Source: an uncultured Bacteroidales bacterium (GTDB lineage Bacteria; Bacteroidota; Bacteroidia; Bacteroidales; UBA3663). Taken from it: 61,423 nucleotides of DNA. The position numbers were made by a program, and so were the translations under genes. Below the pieces are notes generated by a model that searched no databases, was not told the DNA's origin, and was given only the letters and a program-made list of their open reading frames with translations. The stretch is from positions 1 to 61,423 of the forward strand of contig CAJOLH010000012.1 in the NCBI GenBank assembly GCA_905235375.1. Direction: 5' to 3'. Of the stretch, positions 1 to 8,094 are shown piece after piece. Position 1 is the first letter of the stretch. Every line of letters starts with the position of its first letter.

Positions 1-56
1 GGGTTTGAGGGGTTCGAAGGGTTCGAGGGGTTTGAGGGGTTAAGAGGGGTTAAGAA
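1..56. repeat. G-rich short tandem repeat at the left edge
   Basis: About five imperfect copies of a 10-11 base word of the form GGGGTTYGA run from the window edge into the last codons of the leftward glycosyltransferase gene, whose stop codon (40-42) lies inside the array. The array may continue beyond the window. Comparable but unrelated word arrays follow other genes here (43417-43465 and 45953-46041). Confidence 0.8.
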
Positions 57-1281
57 CTGCCTCCCAGATGGATTGACGCCGCTGGGCGAGCACCTTGCGG
101 GAGTATTTCTCATCATAAATACGTCGAGCTCCTGCGGTGAGACGCTGACGCAGTTGGTCGTCGCGCATCACACGACGAAGGGCCTCGGCAAACTGCTCAG
201 GTGTGTCGGCGATGAGGCAGGCTTCGCCATGTGAAAACTCGATGCCTTCGACACCCACTGAGGTGGTGATGATAGGTGCTCCGAGTGCGGCAGCTTCAAG
301 GATTTTCATGCGCATTCCACTGCCAGAGAGAATGGGCACAATCATGATGCTGTTGTTGGCCACCATGTCAAGACGTTCGACGAAACCGAGGAGGTTGACT
401 TTGACATTGCTGAGGTTGACATGGTGCACCCATCGTTCGTCCCAGCCTTTTCCCACAATGTCGAGACTGCGAGCCAGACCGCCTTTTTTCCAGTTGATGC
501 GCGGAGCCACCTTGTTGAGGAACCATTCCATGCCTTCGAGGTTGGGTGTGTGACTGGTACCACCTACGAAAACGACGCGCCGGTTCCACTTGTTGTAGTC
601 GAGTGTAGGCGTATTGATGGCAAGGGTTGAAGTGTAGAGCGGTACGGTGAGACCGACGTTGGCAAGTTGTTGGCGATCGACATCAGTGACGGTGACGACG
701 GCATCGTACTTGTTGCAGTCGCGTATTTCCTCCATCTTGATGAACTTCTGCAGGCGTGCTTCCTTGCGGCTGAGACTGTAGGGCTGGAGGAAACGGTCGT
801 TGCGCACAAAACGCAGTTCGTGGTGGATGAAGATCTTCTTGAGTCCTTTGGGCAGAATATCTGCTATCTTGAGGTATTGGTAGAATTCGACCTGGAAAAG
901 GTCGGGCTTCTTTTCGTTAATGATGGAGTTGATAAAACGCTTGAAGTCGCCTGTCATGTAATACCCATAGTGCTGCAGGATGCGGTCGATCTGGAAACGG
1001 CGGTTGTCGGCACGGAACTTGAGGTTAAAGGCGCGACGTGCCTTGTCGAAGAAGAACCGTGGATGGATAAGTTGCCGCTGGTAAGGATAGGGACGCAAAT
1101 CAACGTCGGGCCACAACTGCTGCAGTTCGCGCATAGCAGTGCGGGTATTGTCGGCGTTCTCGGGAAATATGAGCGTGATGTCATTATCGTTGCGCAGCTC
1201 CTCAATCATATTGAAGACACCCTGTGCGCCGCCCGAGGTGAGCGGATAAGGTAGCACGATGGAGGCGATAATGACTTTCAT
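40..1281 (-). CDS. GT4-type glycosyltransferase, 413 residues
   Basis: This is a probable cytoplasmic retaining glycosyltransferase of the group 1 (GT4) fold, acting on a glycan or lipid-linked acceptor that cannot be named from sequence. The N-terminus MKVIIASIVLPYPLTSGGAQ is the typical first strand and glycine loop. The C-terminal third carries GSGMRMKILEAAALGAPIITT, the acidic nucleotide-sugar motif of this fold, followed by the usual helical tail. A much longer frame runs upstream, but the ATG at 1281 gives a normal protein and overlaps the stop of the upstream delta-prime gene by four bases (ATGA), so the two are probably translationally coupled. The gene ends within a G-rich repeat. 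The family is fairly sure, the substrate unknown. Confidence 0.85.
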   Translation of the reverse strand: MKVIIASIVLPYPLTSGGAQGVFNMIEELRNDNDITLIFPENADNTRTAMRELQQLWPDVDLRPYPYQRQLIHPRFFFDKARRAFNLKFRADNRRFQIDRILQHYGYYMTGDFKRFINSIINEKKPDLFQVEFYQYLKIADILPKGLKKIFIHHELRFVRNDRFLQPYSLSRKEARLQKFIKMEEIRDCNKYDAVVTVTDVDRQQLANVGLTVPLYTSTLAINTPTLDYNKWNRRVVFVGGTSHTPNLEGMEWFLNKVAPRINWKKGGLARSLDIVGKGWDERWVHHVNLSNVKVNLLGFVERLDMVANNSIMIVPILSGSGMRMKILEAAALGAPIITTSVGVEGIEFSHGEACLIADTPEQFAEALRRVMRDDQLRQRLTAGARRIYDEKYSRKVLAQRRQSIWEAVLNPS

Positions 1282-2333
1282 TGTTTCAGCAGCATGATGA
1301 GCTTGAGCGAAAGGTCGAAGAAGATGATCTTGGCGGCACCGTTCTGAGCAATGTCCTTTTCGGCTTGCGCCAGCTCGTCCATGATGCCTTCGACGTTGCG
1401 GTGGTTGACATAGAGATGGAAGCGCGACGAGAACTGCGCCTCCTGGTCGTCCATGTAATTGATGCCCTGCCCTGACGGCATGGCAACATTGAGGATGAAG
1501 TTCTCGCGGATCATCGACTGTGCATACTGCAGGAAGTCCTGCTGGCGTTGACGCCCAAGGCCAGCCATCTCGACGCTCCAATCGCGCATATCGAAGATGC
1601 GGCGCAGATAGCTCAGACGCATCATGGCGCAGAACTTCTCGAAGAAGTACTGACGTTCGTCCGGCTCGATGCGTGGCTGCATCCAGCACGGGTCGAGAGG
1701 GGGGATGTTGAGGCGCTGGCAACGGCTGAGGATGGTGCCGAGCACGCGGTCGGGATCGTTGCTGACCAGCAGGAAGAACGTCTTGGGATAAGGCTCCTCA
1801 ATGATCTTAAGCAACTTGTTAGAGGCGGTCTCGTTGATCTTCTCAGGCAGCCAGATGATCATCACACGCTTGTCGCTCTCGTAGGGTTTGGTGGAGAGGA
1901 TGCGGATGATGTTCGAAGCCTCGGCCTTGTAGATCTGCGCATTCTTGCCTTCGTCGCTGATGAACTTGACCCAGTCGGTGTAGGTCATGTCGGGGCGGCG
2001 TAGCAGGATGTCGCGCCACTCGGCGATGTAGTCGAGGCTGACGGCGGAGTCATCACCCGACTGGCCCTTGCGGTTGACGACGGGAAAGGCGAAGTGGAGG
2101 TCGGGATGCTGCAGCTTGTGGATTTGCAGGCAGTGGGGACAACGCTCGCAAGGTTCGCCGTCGGGCGTGTGGTTCTCGCAGAGGATATATTGGGCAGCAG
2201 TGAGCGCCAGTGTCAATGCTCCCGAACCTTCGCGTCCGGAAATCAACAAGGCGTGCGGCATACGGTCGTGGTCGATCGCATCCCTCAGTTGCCGGGCAGC
2301 CGCCTGCTGGCCTGTGATATCCCTGAATAACAT
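1278..2333 (-). CDS. holB: DNA polymerase III clamp-loader subunit delta-prime, 351 residues
   Basis: This is a non-ATPase AAA+ subunit of the replicative clamp loader. The start is the ATG at 2333 (MLFRDITGQQAAARQLRDAI). A P-loop-like stretch GREGSGALT lacks the lysine, as expected for delta-prime. It is followed by four cysteines of a zinc module (CENHTPDGEPCERCPHC), by NKLLKIIEEP, and by LSRCQRL, the SRC motif that supplies an arginine finger to the neighbouring subunit. The length is typical. It sits one base after the fbp stop and overlaps the following glycosyltransferase, so fbp, holB and the glycosyltransferase form one leftward operon. That a clamp-loader gene is coupled to a glycosyltransferase says more about packing than function. 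Confidence 0.88.
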   Translation of the reverse strand: MLFRDITGQQAAARQLRDAIDHDRMPHALLISGREGSGALTLALTAAQYILCENHTPDGEPCERCPHCLQIHKLQHPDLHFAFPVVNRKGQSGDDSAVSLDYIAEWRDILLRRPDMTYTDWVKFISDEGKNAQIYKAEASNIIRILSTKPYESDKRVMIIWLPEKINETASNKLLKIIEEPYPKTFFLLVSNDPDRVLGTILSRCQRLNIPPLDPCWMQPRIEPDERQYFFEKFCAMMRLSYLRRIFDMRDWSVEMAGLGRQRQQDFLQYAQSMIRENFILNVAMPSGQGINYMDDQEAQFSSRFHLYVNHRNVEGIMDELAQAEKDIAQNGAAKIIFFDLSLKLIMLLKQ

Positions 2334-2334
2334 A

Positions 2335-4320
2335 CTACTTTTCCTTGATGATGCCGTGACGATAGGCCATGAGCAATCGCTGGAGGTCGTCGATCTGCAG
2401 TTGCAGCTCTTTGCCTCGGTCGGTGTCGCGAACGTGGATGCGGTTGTACTTGAAGTCCTCCAGCTGGACGTGCGAGTGCACATCGACACCTTCGACAATG
2501 GCTTTCTCGCGCGACTCGAAGTGCTCGTGTTCGACGAGCTGAAGGCCGTGACTGTTGAAGATGAGCGTATAGCCCGAGATGCCTGTGGTGGCGTGATAGG
2601 GCTTGGAGAAGCCGCCGTCGATAACCAGTCGGATGCCTTCGGCGCGGATGGGTGACTCGCCACGGTTGGTGCGCACGGGCACATGACCGTTGATGATGTG
2701 GGAGCTGTTCTTGTCGAGACCAAATTCGCGGAGGATGCTCTGGCAGACTTCCTTGGTATTGGCAAGCTCGAAGAATGCACCTTTCTTTTCCTTGTAGAGT
2801 TCCTGGTCGTCGATGAAGTAGCGCTCGAATGTGGTCATCTTGTCCTTGTTGAAGAGTGGCGATTTGGGTCCGCACCAGAGGTAGAGCATGTAGTCGAGCG
2901 CGTCCTGATGATGCTTGTCACCGCCTGACGGGAAGTAGGCATCGCGTATCATCTGATCGATTTTGTCGAAGAGGGCACGGCCACGGTAAGTCTGTCCGTC
3001 GATCTCGACATCCTCGAATGTCCCGTCGGGGTTCATCGGGATGGCAGCATGGAAGAGCAGGTTGCCATTGCGCACAAGGTAGAGGGAACCCTTCTGATAG
3101 AGCAGACGCAGATGCTTCTGGAGCTCGGCGGAATTGCGGAAAGAGTGAGCAAGCTGGTCCATGACTTCCTGCTCGCGTGTGCAGAGCTGGTAGGGGTCGG
3201 AGACGTTGAGCAGCGATGGCAGGTTCTTGTCGAGCAGTTCATAGACCTTGCCGTCGAGGGTGATGGTGCCTGCCCGTGGGTCGATCTTGTCGAGCATCAG
3301 GCGGTCGTCCATCTGGTATTCGGGATGACGGCGAATGATCTGACCTTCGAGCTTGAACTGGATGATGGAGATGGCCTTGTGCATCTTTGCCATAAGCTGG
3401 GCAGATCGCTTGAGGCGCGGATTGTTGTCGAAGTCCTTGGTCTGCCAGGGGGTGCAGGGGTCATCGCCATAGACCTCCATGGCAAGGTTGGCGAGAGGCA
3501 GGAGATTGATGCCGTAGCCTTCTTCGAGTGTCTCGACATTGGCATAACGGATAGAGACACGGAGCACCGAAGCAATGAGCGCGAGGTTGCCGGCAGCGGC
3601 ACCCATCCATTCGATGTCGTGATTGCCCCACTGGATGTCGAAGTTGTGGTAGCGCGTGAGGGTGTCCATGATCTGCCAGGCACCGGGGCCGCGATCGAAG
3701 ATGTCGCCTACGATGTGGAGCGTGTCGATGATGAGGCGGTGGATGAGGTAGCAGATGGAGATGATAAGTGCCTCGCTGCGACCCACCTCGACCACTGAGT
3801 TGATGATGGCGTTGTAGTAGTCCTGGCGGTCAGGCTCAGCCTTTGCCTCGTTGAGCAGTTCTGTGATGACATAGGCGAACTCGGGATCGAGGAGCTTCTG
3901 GAGTTTCGAGCGGGTGTATTTATGGTTGACGAAACGGGCAAGTTCGACCAGCTGATGGATGGTCATGCGGTACCAGTCGTCGAGGTCTTCCGGGTTCTGC
4001 TGACGTTTGACGAGTTCGAGTTTCTCTTCGGGATAATAGATGAGGGAGCATAGTTCGCGCTTGTCGCTGTCGCGCATGGCCATACCGAAGATGTCGATGA
4101 CCTTGCGGCGTATTTGCCCTGACGCATTGCGCAGCACGTGATTGAAGGCATTGGCTTCGCCATGGATATCGCTCAGAAAGTGCTCGGTGCCCTTCGGGAG
4201 GCTCATGATGGCCTGCAGGTTGATAATCTCGGTCGAGACGCTGTTGATGGTCGGGAACTTCTCGCTCAGAAGTTCAAGATATCGCTTGTCTGCTCTTACT
4301 TCTTCAATAGTAAATGGCAT
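2335..4320 (-). CDS. fbp: Fructose-1,6-bisphosphatase class 3, 661 residues
   Basis: It hydrolyses fructose 1,6-bisphosphate to fructose 6-phosphate in gluconeogenesis. The length (about 660) and the N-terminus (MPFTIEEVRADKRYLELLSE) match the class 3 enzyme shared by Firmicutes and Bacteroidetes and differ from class 1 FBPase and GlpX. Calcineurin-type metallophosphatase motifs are visible: FLSDIHGEANAF near residue 48, VGDIFDRGPGA, WGNHDIEWMGA, and NGHVPV with a late histidine cluster in the C-terminal half. A strong promoter is placed about 480 bases upstream (4802-4833), so the transcript should carry a long leader containing two copies of the hairpin repeat module. It is the first gene of the leftward operon with holB. 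Confidence 0.95.
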   Translation of the reverse strand: MPFTIEEVRADKRYLELLSEKFPTINSVSTEIINLQAIMSLPKGTEHFLSDIHGEANAFNHVLRNASGQIRRKVIDIFGMAMRDSDKRELCSLIYYPEEKLELVKRQQNPEDLDDWYRMTIHQLVELARFVNHKYTRSKLQKLLDPEFAYVITELLNEAKAEPDRQDYYNAIINSVVEVGRSEALIISICYLIHRLIIDTLHIVGDIFDRGPGAWQIMDTLTRYHNFDIQWGNHDIEWMGAAAGNLALIASVLRVSIRYANVETLEEGYGINLLPLANLAMEVYGDDPCTPWQTKDFDNNPRLKRSAQLMAKMHKAISIIQFKLEGQIIRRHPEYQMDDRLMLDKIDPRAGTITLDGKVYELLDKNLPSLLNVSDPYQLCTREQEVMDQLAHSFRNSAELQKHLRLLYQKGSLYLVRNGNLLFHAAIPMNPDGTFEDVEIDGQTYRGRALFDKIDQMIRDAYFPSGGDKHHQDALDYMLYLWCGPKSPLFNKDKMTTFERYFIDDQELYKEKKGAFFELANTKEVCQSILREFGLDKNSSHIINGHVPVRTNRGESPIRAEGIRLVIDGGFSKPYHATTGISGYTLIFNSHGLQLVEHEHFESREKAIVEGVDVHSHVQLEDFKYNRIHVRDTDRGKELQLQIDDLQRLLMAYRHGIIKEK

Positions 4321-4344
4321 GTCTGTTTGATTCTTATTTCATAG

Positions 4345-4494
4345 GGTCGCTTCGCTCAAAATTCTCAAAAAATTGAATCATAAAATTATAAGAAGCCGAT
4401 TTTGACAATTTTACTAATAACTTTCTTATAATTTTGAGCGTAGCGACCATAATGTTATCATTCGCTTTTGTTTTCGATATGTCGAAAAGTGCGC
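4345..4494 (-). repeat. Leader repeat module A, copy next to fbp
   Basis: This is a large inverted repeat. The left arm GGTCGCTTCGCTCAAAATT (4345-4363) matches the right arm at 4430-4448, and inner arms AAATTATAAGAA and TTCTTATAATTT nest inside. It is followed by the small palindrome TTTTCGATATGTCGAAAA (4471-4488) and GCGC. On the minus strand it lies between the promoter at 4802-4833 and the fbp start, so the transcript can fold into a roughly 100-nt hairpin just before fbp. Confidence 0.85.
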
Positions 4495-4506
4495 TTCTAT
4501 ATAGCA

Positions 4507-4641
4507 ACATCGAAAAACGCGGAAATGACTACAAAAATTTTTCGGACATTTTCGTTTTTTCGTCCTTTTTCGGAATAACTCCCATCGTTTTTTACGGATT
4601 CCGAAAAACCACGAAAACATCGAAATCTACGAAAACTTTTT
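4507..4641 (-). repeat. Leader repeat module B, first copy
   Basis: This AT-rich block of short words built on TTTTCG, GTCCGAAAA and AAAACGATGGGA also occurs at 6332-6458 and, inverted, at 61233-61335. It carries the self-complementary pair GGAATCCG / CGGATTCC flanking ACGATGGGAGT. It separates the two A modules of the fbp leader. No coding potential is seen. Confidence 0.8.
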
Positions 4642-4649
4642 GTTGTTTA

Positions 4650-4799
4650 GGTCGCTTCGCTCAAAATTCTCAAAAAATTGAATCAAAAAATTATAAGAAG
4701 CCGATTTTGATAATTTTACTAATAACTTTCTTATAATTTTGAGCGTTGCGACCATAATGTTATCATTCGCTTTTGTTTTCGATTCCTCGAAAAGTGCGC
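4650..4799 (-). repeat. Leader repeat module A, promoter-proximal copy of fbp leader
   Basis: This is nearly identical to 4345-4494, in the same orientation. The hairpin arms are at 4650-4668 and about 4735-4753, then the variant palindrome TTTTCGATTCCTCGAAAA and GTGCGCT. Its outer end abuts the -7 box of the fbp promoter. Confidence 0.85.
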
Positions 4800-4801
4800 T
4801 G

Positions 4802-4833
4802 CAAAGATAATGCTTATTTTTCTTTTGACCAAA
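4802..4833 (-). promoter_or_regulatory. Bacteroidetes-type promoter for fbp
   Basis: On the minus strand the -33 box TTTG (4833-4830) and the -7 box TATCTTTG (4809-4802) are separated by 20 bases, matching the Bacteroidetes primary sigma consensus. The -33 box lies just before the end of folC. Transcription runs left through the repeat modules into fbp. Confidence 0.8.
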
Positions 4834-4841
4834 TTTTTGGT

Positions 4842-6185
4842 TCAAAATCTACTCAATGCTTCGCAAACTACATAGTTGGAGCCGCCGATGAACACGATTC
4901 CCGGCTGTTGGAGCGCAGCATCGAGCGCTTCGCCGATGGAGGAGAAGACCTGTCCGTCGAGGCCGACAGCGGCTGCACGAGTTGCAAGTTGCTCGGCAGG
5001 GAGTGCTCGCGGTGTAGGGGCATTGCACCAATAGTAATTGACGGCGGCACCTGGGGCATCGCTTCGGGGAAGCATACGGAGTACGGTCTCGATGTCCTTG
5101 TCGCTGACCATACCGAAGACGATCTGCAATGGATGTCCTGCCTGATGGAGCGACATAAGCTGGGGGCCAAGGTAAGCAAAACAGCCGGGATTGTGCCCCG
5201 TATCGCAGAGCACGCGGATTGAGCCATCGGCATTGGTTTGTAATGTTTCCCATCGGCCGCGAAGATGGGTGAGCGTGACTACGTCGCGGAAACCTTGCTG
5301 AAGGGCCTCGGGCGAGATGTTGAAGCCAAGTTGACGCAGCTGATGGACGGCGGTAATGACCGTGTTGGCATTGTGCGGTTGGCAATCGCCGCACAATGGA
5401 CACTGGAGGGTGCCATCGTCGGCTGTCTCGTATATATTAAAGAATGTGTGATGGCGTACCCAAGGTATCTGCGGACGGTCGCAGGCGAAGTCGAGCACCG
5501 ATACCTGGTGGAGCTGGGCATTCTGTTCGAAGGTGAAGCGTACGCGCTCGTCATCACATTCGCCAATAACACAGGGCACCCCCTGTTTCATGATGCCGGC
5601 TTTCTCGGCGGCAATCTGTGGCAGGGTATCGCCGAGAAACTGGGTGTGGTCGAACGAGATATTGGTGATGATGCTGAGCGCAGGCTGGATGATGTTGGTC
5701 GAGTCGAGCCTTCCGCCCAAACCCACTTCGATGATCGCGACATCGACCTCACGATCGGCAAAGTAGCAGAAGGCCATCATGGTGGCGAGTTCGAAGAACG
5801 AAGGCTGAAAGCGCATCAGTGAATGGGAGTCATCGGATGCGGGGGCTCCGCACGGTGCCCACTTTTCAACCCAATCGATGACATACTGCTGTTCGATAGC
5901 TTCGCCATTGACGCGTATGCGTTCGCTGAAATCGACAAGGTGGGGCGACGTGAAGAGACCCACGCGATAACCGGCGGATTGCAGGATGGCGGCCAGCAGA
6001 TGTGATGTGGAACCTTTGCCGTTGGTGCCGGCAACGTGGATGGTGCGATAGCGGCGATGCGGATGGCCCAAGAGGTCGTCCATCGCCTCGCAGCGTTCTA
6101 ATCCTGGCTTATAGGCATGAGCCCCCTGACTCTCGAACACCGGCAACTGGGCATAGAGGTAGGAGAGGGTCTCGCGATAGTTCAT
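4842..6185 (-). CDS. folC: Bifunctional folylpolyglutamate / dihydrofolate synthase, 447 residues
   Basis: It adds glutamate to folates, and usually also to dihydropteroate, in the cytoplasm. The Mur-ligase-like fold is shown by HVAGTNGKGSTSHLLAAIL (P-loop), then LFTSPHLVDFSERIRVNG (omega loop and substrate site), IIEVGLGGRLDSTN, SFDHTQFLGDT and the C-terminal DTGHNPG. The ATG at 6185 (MNYRETLSYLYAQLP) was chosen over a TTG two codons upstream. It stands alone between two repeat-filled gaps. Its leader, about 800 bases back to a promoter-like site near 7000, contains modules A, C, B and A. The function is sure. Whether it does both reactions is inferred from the family. Confidence 0.95.
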   Translation of the reverse strand: MNYRETLSYLYAQLPVFESQGAHAYKPGLERCEAMDDLLGHPHRRYRTIHVAGTNGKGSTSHLLAAILQSAGYRVGLFTSPHLVDFSERIRVNGEAIEQQYVIDWVEKWAPCGAPASDDSHSLMRFQPSFFELATMMAFCYFADREVDVAIIEVGLGGRLDSTNIIQPALSIITNISFDHTQFLGDTLPQIAAEKAGIMKQGVPCVIGECDDERVRFTFEQNAQLHQVSVLDFACDRPQIPWVRHHTFFNIYETADDGTLQCPLCGDCQPHNANTVITAVHQLRQLGFNISPEALQQGFRDVVTLTHLRGRWETLQTNADGSIRVLCDTGHNPGCFAYLGPQLMSLHQAGHPLQIVFGMVSDKDIETVLRMLPRSDAPGAAVNYYWCNAPTPRALPAEQLATRAAAVGLDGQVFSSIGEALDAALQQPGIVFIGGSNYVVCEALSRF

Positions 6186-6222
6186 TTGCAAACAGTTTTT
6201 AAATTAGGCTTCTATGTTTTGG

Positions 6223-6315
6223 GGTCGCTTCGCTCAAAATTCCCAGAAAATTGAATCATAAAATTATAAGAATACCATTTTGTTTATTATTCTAATAATT
6301 TTGAGCGTAGTGACC
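6223..6315 (-). repeat. Leader repeat module A hairpin next to folC
   Basis: This is a shortened copy of the inverted repeat. The left arm GGTCGCTTCGCTCAAAATT starts at 6223 and the right arm ends at 6315 as AATTTTGAGCGTAGTGACC, with one C-to-T change. The inner arms AAAATTATAAGAAT and ATTCTAATAATTTT are partly kept. It lies about 40 bases upstream of folC, in the same position relative to the gene as the copy next to fbp. Confidence 0.8.
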
Positions 6316-6331
6316 ACTTCACTATTTTGAA

Positions 6332-6458
6332 CATCGAAAAACGCGGAAACTAAATAATATTTTCGGACTTTTTCGTTTTTTCGTCCTTTTTCGGAATACT
6401 CCCCATCGTTTTTTTCGGATTCCGAAAACTACGAAAACATCGAAATCAACGAAAACTT
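6332..6458 (-). repeat. Leader repeat module B, folC copy
   Basis: It closely matches 4507-4641, with the same order of TTTTCGTT-, TTCGGAATCCG-, ATTCCGAAAAAGGACG- and GTCCGAAAA-type words and the same closing CCGCGTTTTTCGATGTT on the minus strand. It is non-coding and lies between module C and the folC-proximal hairpin. Confidence 0.8.
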
Positions 6459-6484
6459 ATTTATTCCTTCACGTATTTTTGATA

Positions 6485-6925
6485 TTTTGATCACGGATCA
6501 CACGAATCTCACGGATTGTCGGCTTGCCCAAGGGAGACCAGTGGTCATTGCTTCGCCGACCACTGGGTGGATAACACGGACTTTGTCCGTCCTTTTATCT
6601 CTGCGGAGTTTTCTTATCTCTCTACGGTGTTATTTATTTTCTCTACGGACTTCAAGGACTTAAGGGACAATCTCGGGAGTGCGCAAGCAAAATCTGTGTG
6701 AATCTGTGCGATCTGTGTGACCCTAAATCTCTACGGACTTCACGGACTTAATGGACTATCATTGACGTGCGCAAGCAAAAAGTCTGTGTCCTTACATCTC
6801 TACAGATTTCACAGATTTATCAGATTAGCGGCTCGGTCAAAAATAAATCCGTTCAATCCGAGAAATCCGTAGAGGAGACGTGCGCAAGCAAAAGTCCTTA
6901 AAGTCCCCAAAGTCCGTAGAGAAGA
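6485..6925. repeat. Leader repeat module C, word-repeat tract
   Basis: This gene-free tract of about 440 bases is made of loosely repeated words. On the plus strand these are CTACGGACTTCACGGACTTA-like, ACAGATTTATCAGATT-like and CACACGAATCTCACGG-like stretches, with GTGCGCAAGCAAAA three times (near 6679, 6767 and 6880). It includes two perfect inverted repeats: CCAGTGGTC (6538-6546) with GACCACTGG (6558-6566), and ACGGACTTTGTCCGT (6578-6592). The same words reappear inverted at the right end of the window (61336-61423). Confidence 0.75.
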
Positions 6926-7000
6926 TATTTTGAGCGCAGCGACCATAATGTTATCATTCGCTTTTGTTTTCGATATGTCGAAAAGTGCGCTGCAAAGATA
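6926..7000 (-). repeat. Leader repeat module A, truncated promoter-proximal copy
   Basis: Only one hairpin arm is present (ATTTTGAGCGCAGCGACC, 6926-6943), followed by ATAATGTTATCATTCGC, the palindrome TTTTCGATATGTCGAAAA, and GTGCGCTGCAAAGATA, which contains the minus-strand -7 box. Compared with full copies, the partner arm has been replaced by module C sequence. Confidence 0.75.
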
Positions 7001-7026
7001 CTTACTTTTTTTTAATATTCGTCAAT
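6993..7026 (-). promoter_or_regulatory. Probable promoter for folC
   Basis: On the minus strand TATCTTTG (7000-6993) is a perfect -7 box at the edge of module A. The -33 box is weak (ATTG at 7026-7023, 22 bases away). It would direct a leader of about 800 bases to folC and is divergent from, and adjacent to, the ftsY promoter. Confidence 0.5.
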
Positions 7027-7039
7027 TTTCTTCAAAAAA

Positions 7040-7071
7040 TTTGGAAGTCTCGTTTTAAAGCGGTATCTTTG
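7040..7071 (+). promoter_or_regulatory. Promoter for ftsY operon
   Basis: The -33 box TTTG (7040-7043), a 20-base spacer and the -7 box TATCTTTG (7064-7071) are followed 22 bases later by the ftsY start. This is a consensus Bacteroidetes promoter. Confidence 0.85.
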
Positions 7072-7093
7072 CACCCACATTTATCGAGTAATT

Positions 7094-8053
7094 ATGGGAT
7101 TTTTTGATAAATTCTTTAAGAAAGAGAATAAGGAAACGCTTGACCAGGGCATGCAGAAGACCAAACAGGGACTGTTTGAGAAGATTGCGCGTGCGGTAGC
7201 TGGTCGTAGCACTGTGGATGACGACGTGCTGGATGACCTTGAGGAGGTACTCGTGACCAGTGATGTGGGAGTGGATACTACCTTGCGCATCATCGAACGC
7301 ATTCAGGCACGAGTAGCGAAAGACAAGTATGTCGGCACAGGAGAGCTGAATGAGCTGTTGCGTCAGGAGATTACCGCGCTGTTGGTAGAAAATCAGCGCG
7401 AAGAACTCGATGGCTTCACGGTGAAGGCCGATGCCAAGCGACCATACGTGATGCTTGTGGTGGGTGTAAACGGTGTGGGCAAGACCACAACCATCGGCAA
7501 GCTTGCCTATCAGTTCAAGAAGGCAGGCAACAAGGTGGTATTAGGTGCTGCCGACACATTCCGTGCTGCCGCCATCGACCAGCTGCAGATATGGGGCGAG
7601 CGCGTGGGTGTGCCCGTTGTGAAGCAGCAGATGGGATCGGATCCTGCTTCGGTGGCGTTCGATGCGGTGCAACATGCGCTGAAGGAGAATGCCGACGTGG
7701 TGATTATTGACACCGCTGGACGTCTGCATAACAAGGTGGGACTGATGAACGAACTGGGCAAGATACGCAAGGTAATCCAGAAGGTGGTGCCCGATAACAA
7801 TCCTGAGGTCCTGTTGGTGCTTGATGGCTCAACGGGACAAAATGCCTTCGAACAAGCCAAGCAGTTTGCAGCGGTGACCGATGTGACTGCGCTTTGCATC
7901 ACCAAACTCGACGGCACAGCCAAGGGCGGTGTCGTGATTGGTATCAGCGACCAGCTGCAGACACCCGTGCGCTACATCGGATTGGGCGAAGGGATGGAGG
8001 ATCTACAGATCTTCAACAACCGCGCTTTTGTTGATAGCCTTTTCGGCAAATGA
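7094..8053 (+). CDS. ftsY: Signal recognition particle receptor FtsY, 319 residues
   Basis: This is the membrane-associated SRP GTPase that docks the SRP-ribosome complex at the Sec translocon. An N-domain of four helices (residues 1-100) is followed by the NG GTPase: GVNGVGKTTTIGKLA (G1), DTFRAAAIDQL (G2), DTAGRLHNKVGLMNEL (G3) and TKLDGTAKGG (G4), with the closing GLGEGMEDLQIFNNRAFVDSLF. There is no long acidic A domain, as usual in Bacteroidetes. The ATG at 7094 follows a consensus promoter. rimO starts 41 bases later and is probably co-transcribed. Confidence 0.97.
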   Translation: MGFFDKFFKKENKETLDQGMQKTKQGLFEKIARAVAGRSTVDDDVLDDLEEVLVTSDVGVDTTLRIIERIQARVAKDKYVGTGELNELLRQEITALLVENQREELDGFTVKADAKRPYVMLVVGVNGVGKTTTIGKLAYQFKKAGNKVVLGAADTFRAAAIDQLQIWGERVGVPVVKQQMGSDPASVAFDAVQHALKENADVVIIDTAGRLHNKVGLMNELGKIRKVIQKVVPDNNPEVLLVLDGSTGQNAFEQAKQFAAVTDVTALCITKLDGTAKGGVVIGISDQLQTPVRYIGLGEGMEDLQIFNNRAFVDSLFGK

Positions 8054-8094
8054 TGTTCCTGAACCAATACGGAGGAAAGATTTAACCTGACAGC

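Noticed and set aside
1282..1722. N-terminal extension of the glycosyltransferase frame
   Set aside because: It overlaps the delta-prime gene, is rich in Arg/His/Pro as expected of an out-of-frame reading, and the ATG at 1281 gives a complete protein.
6516..6701. 61-residue plus-strand frame in the folC leader
   Set aside because: It lies wholly in the word-repeat tract and crosses palindromes, with no coding character.
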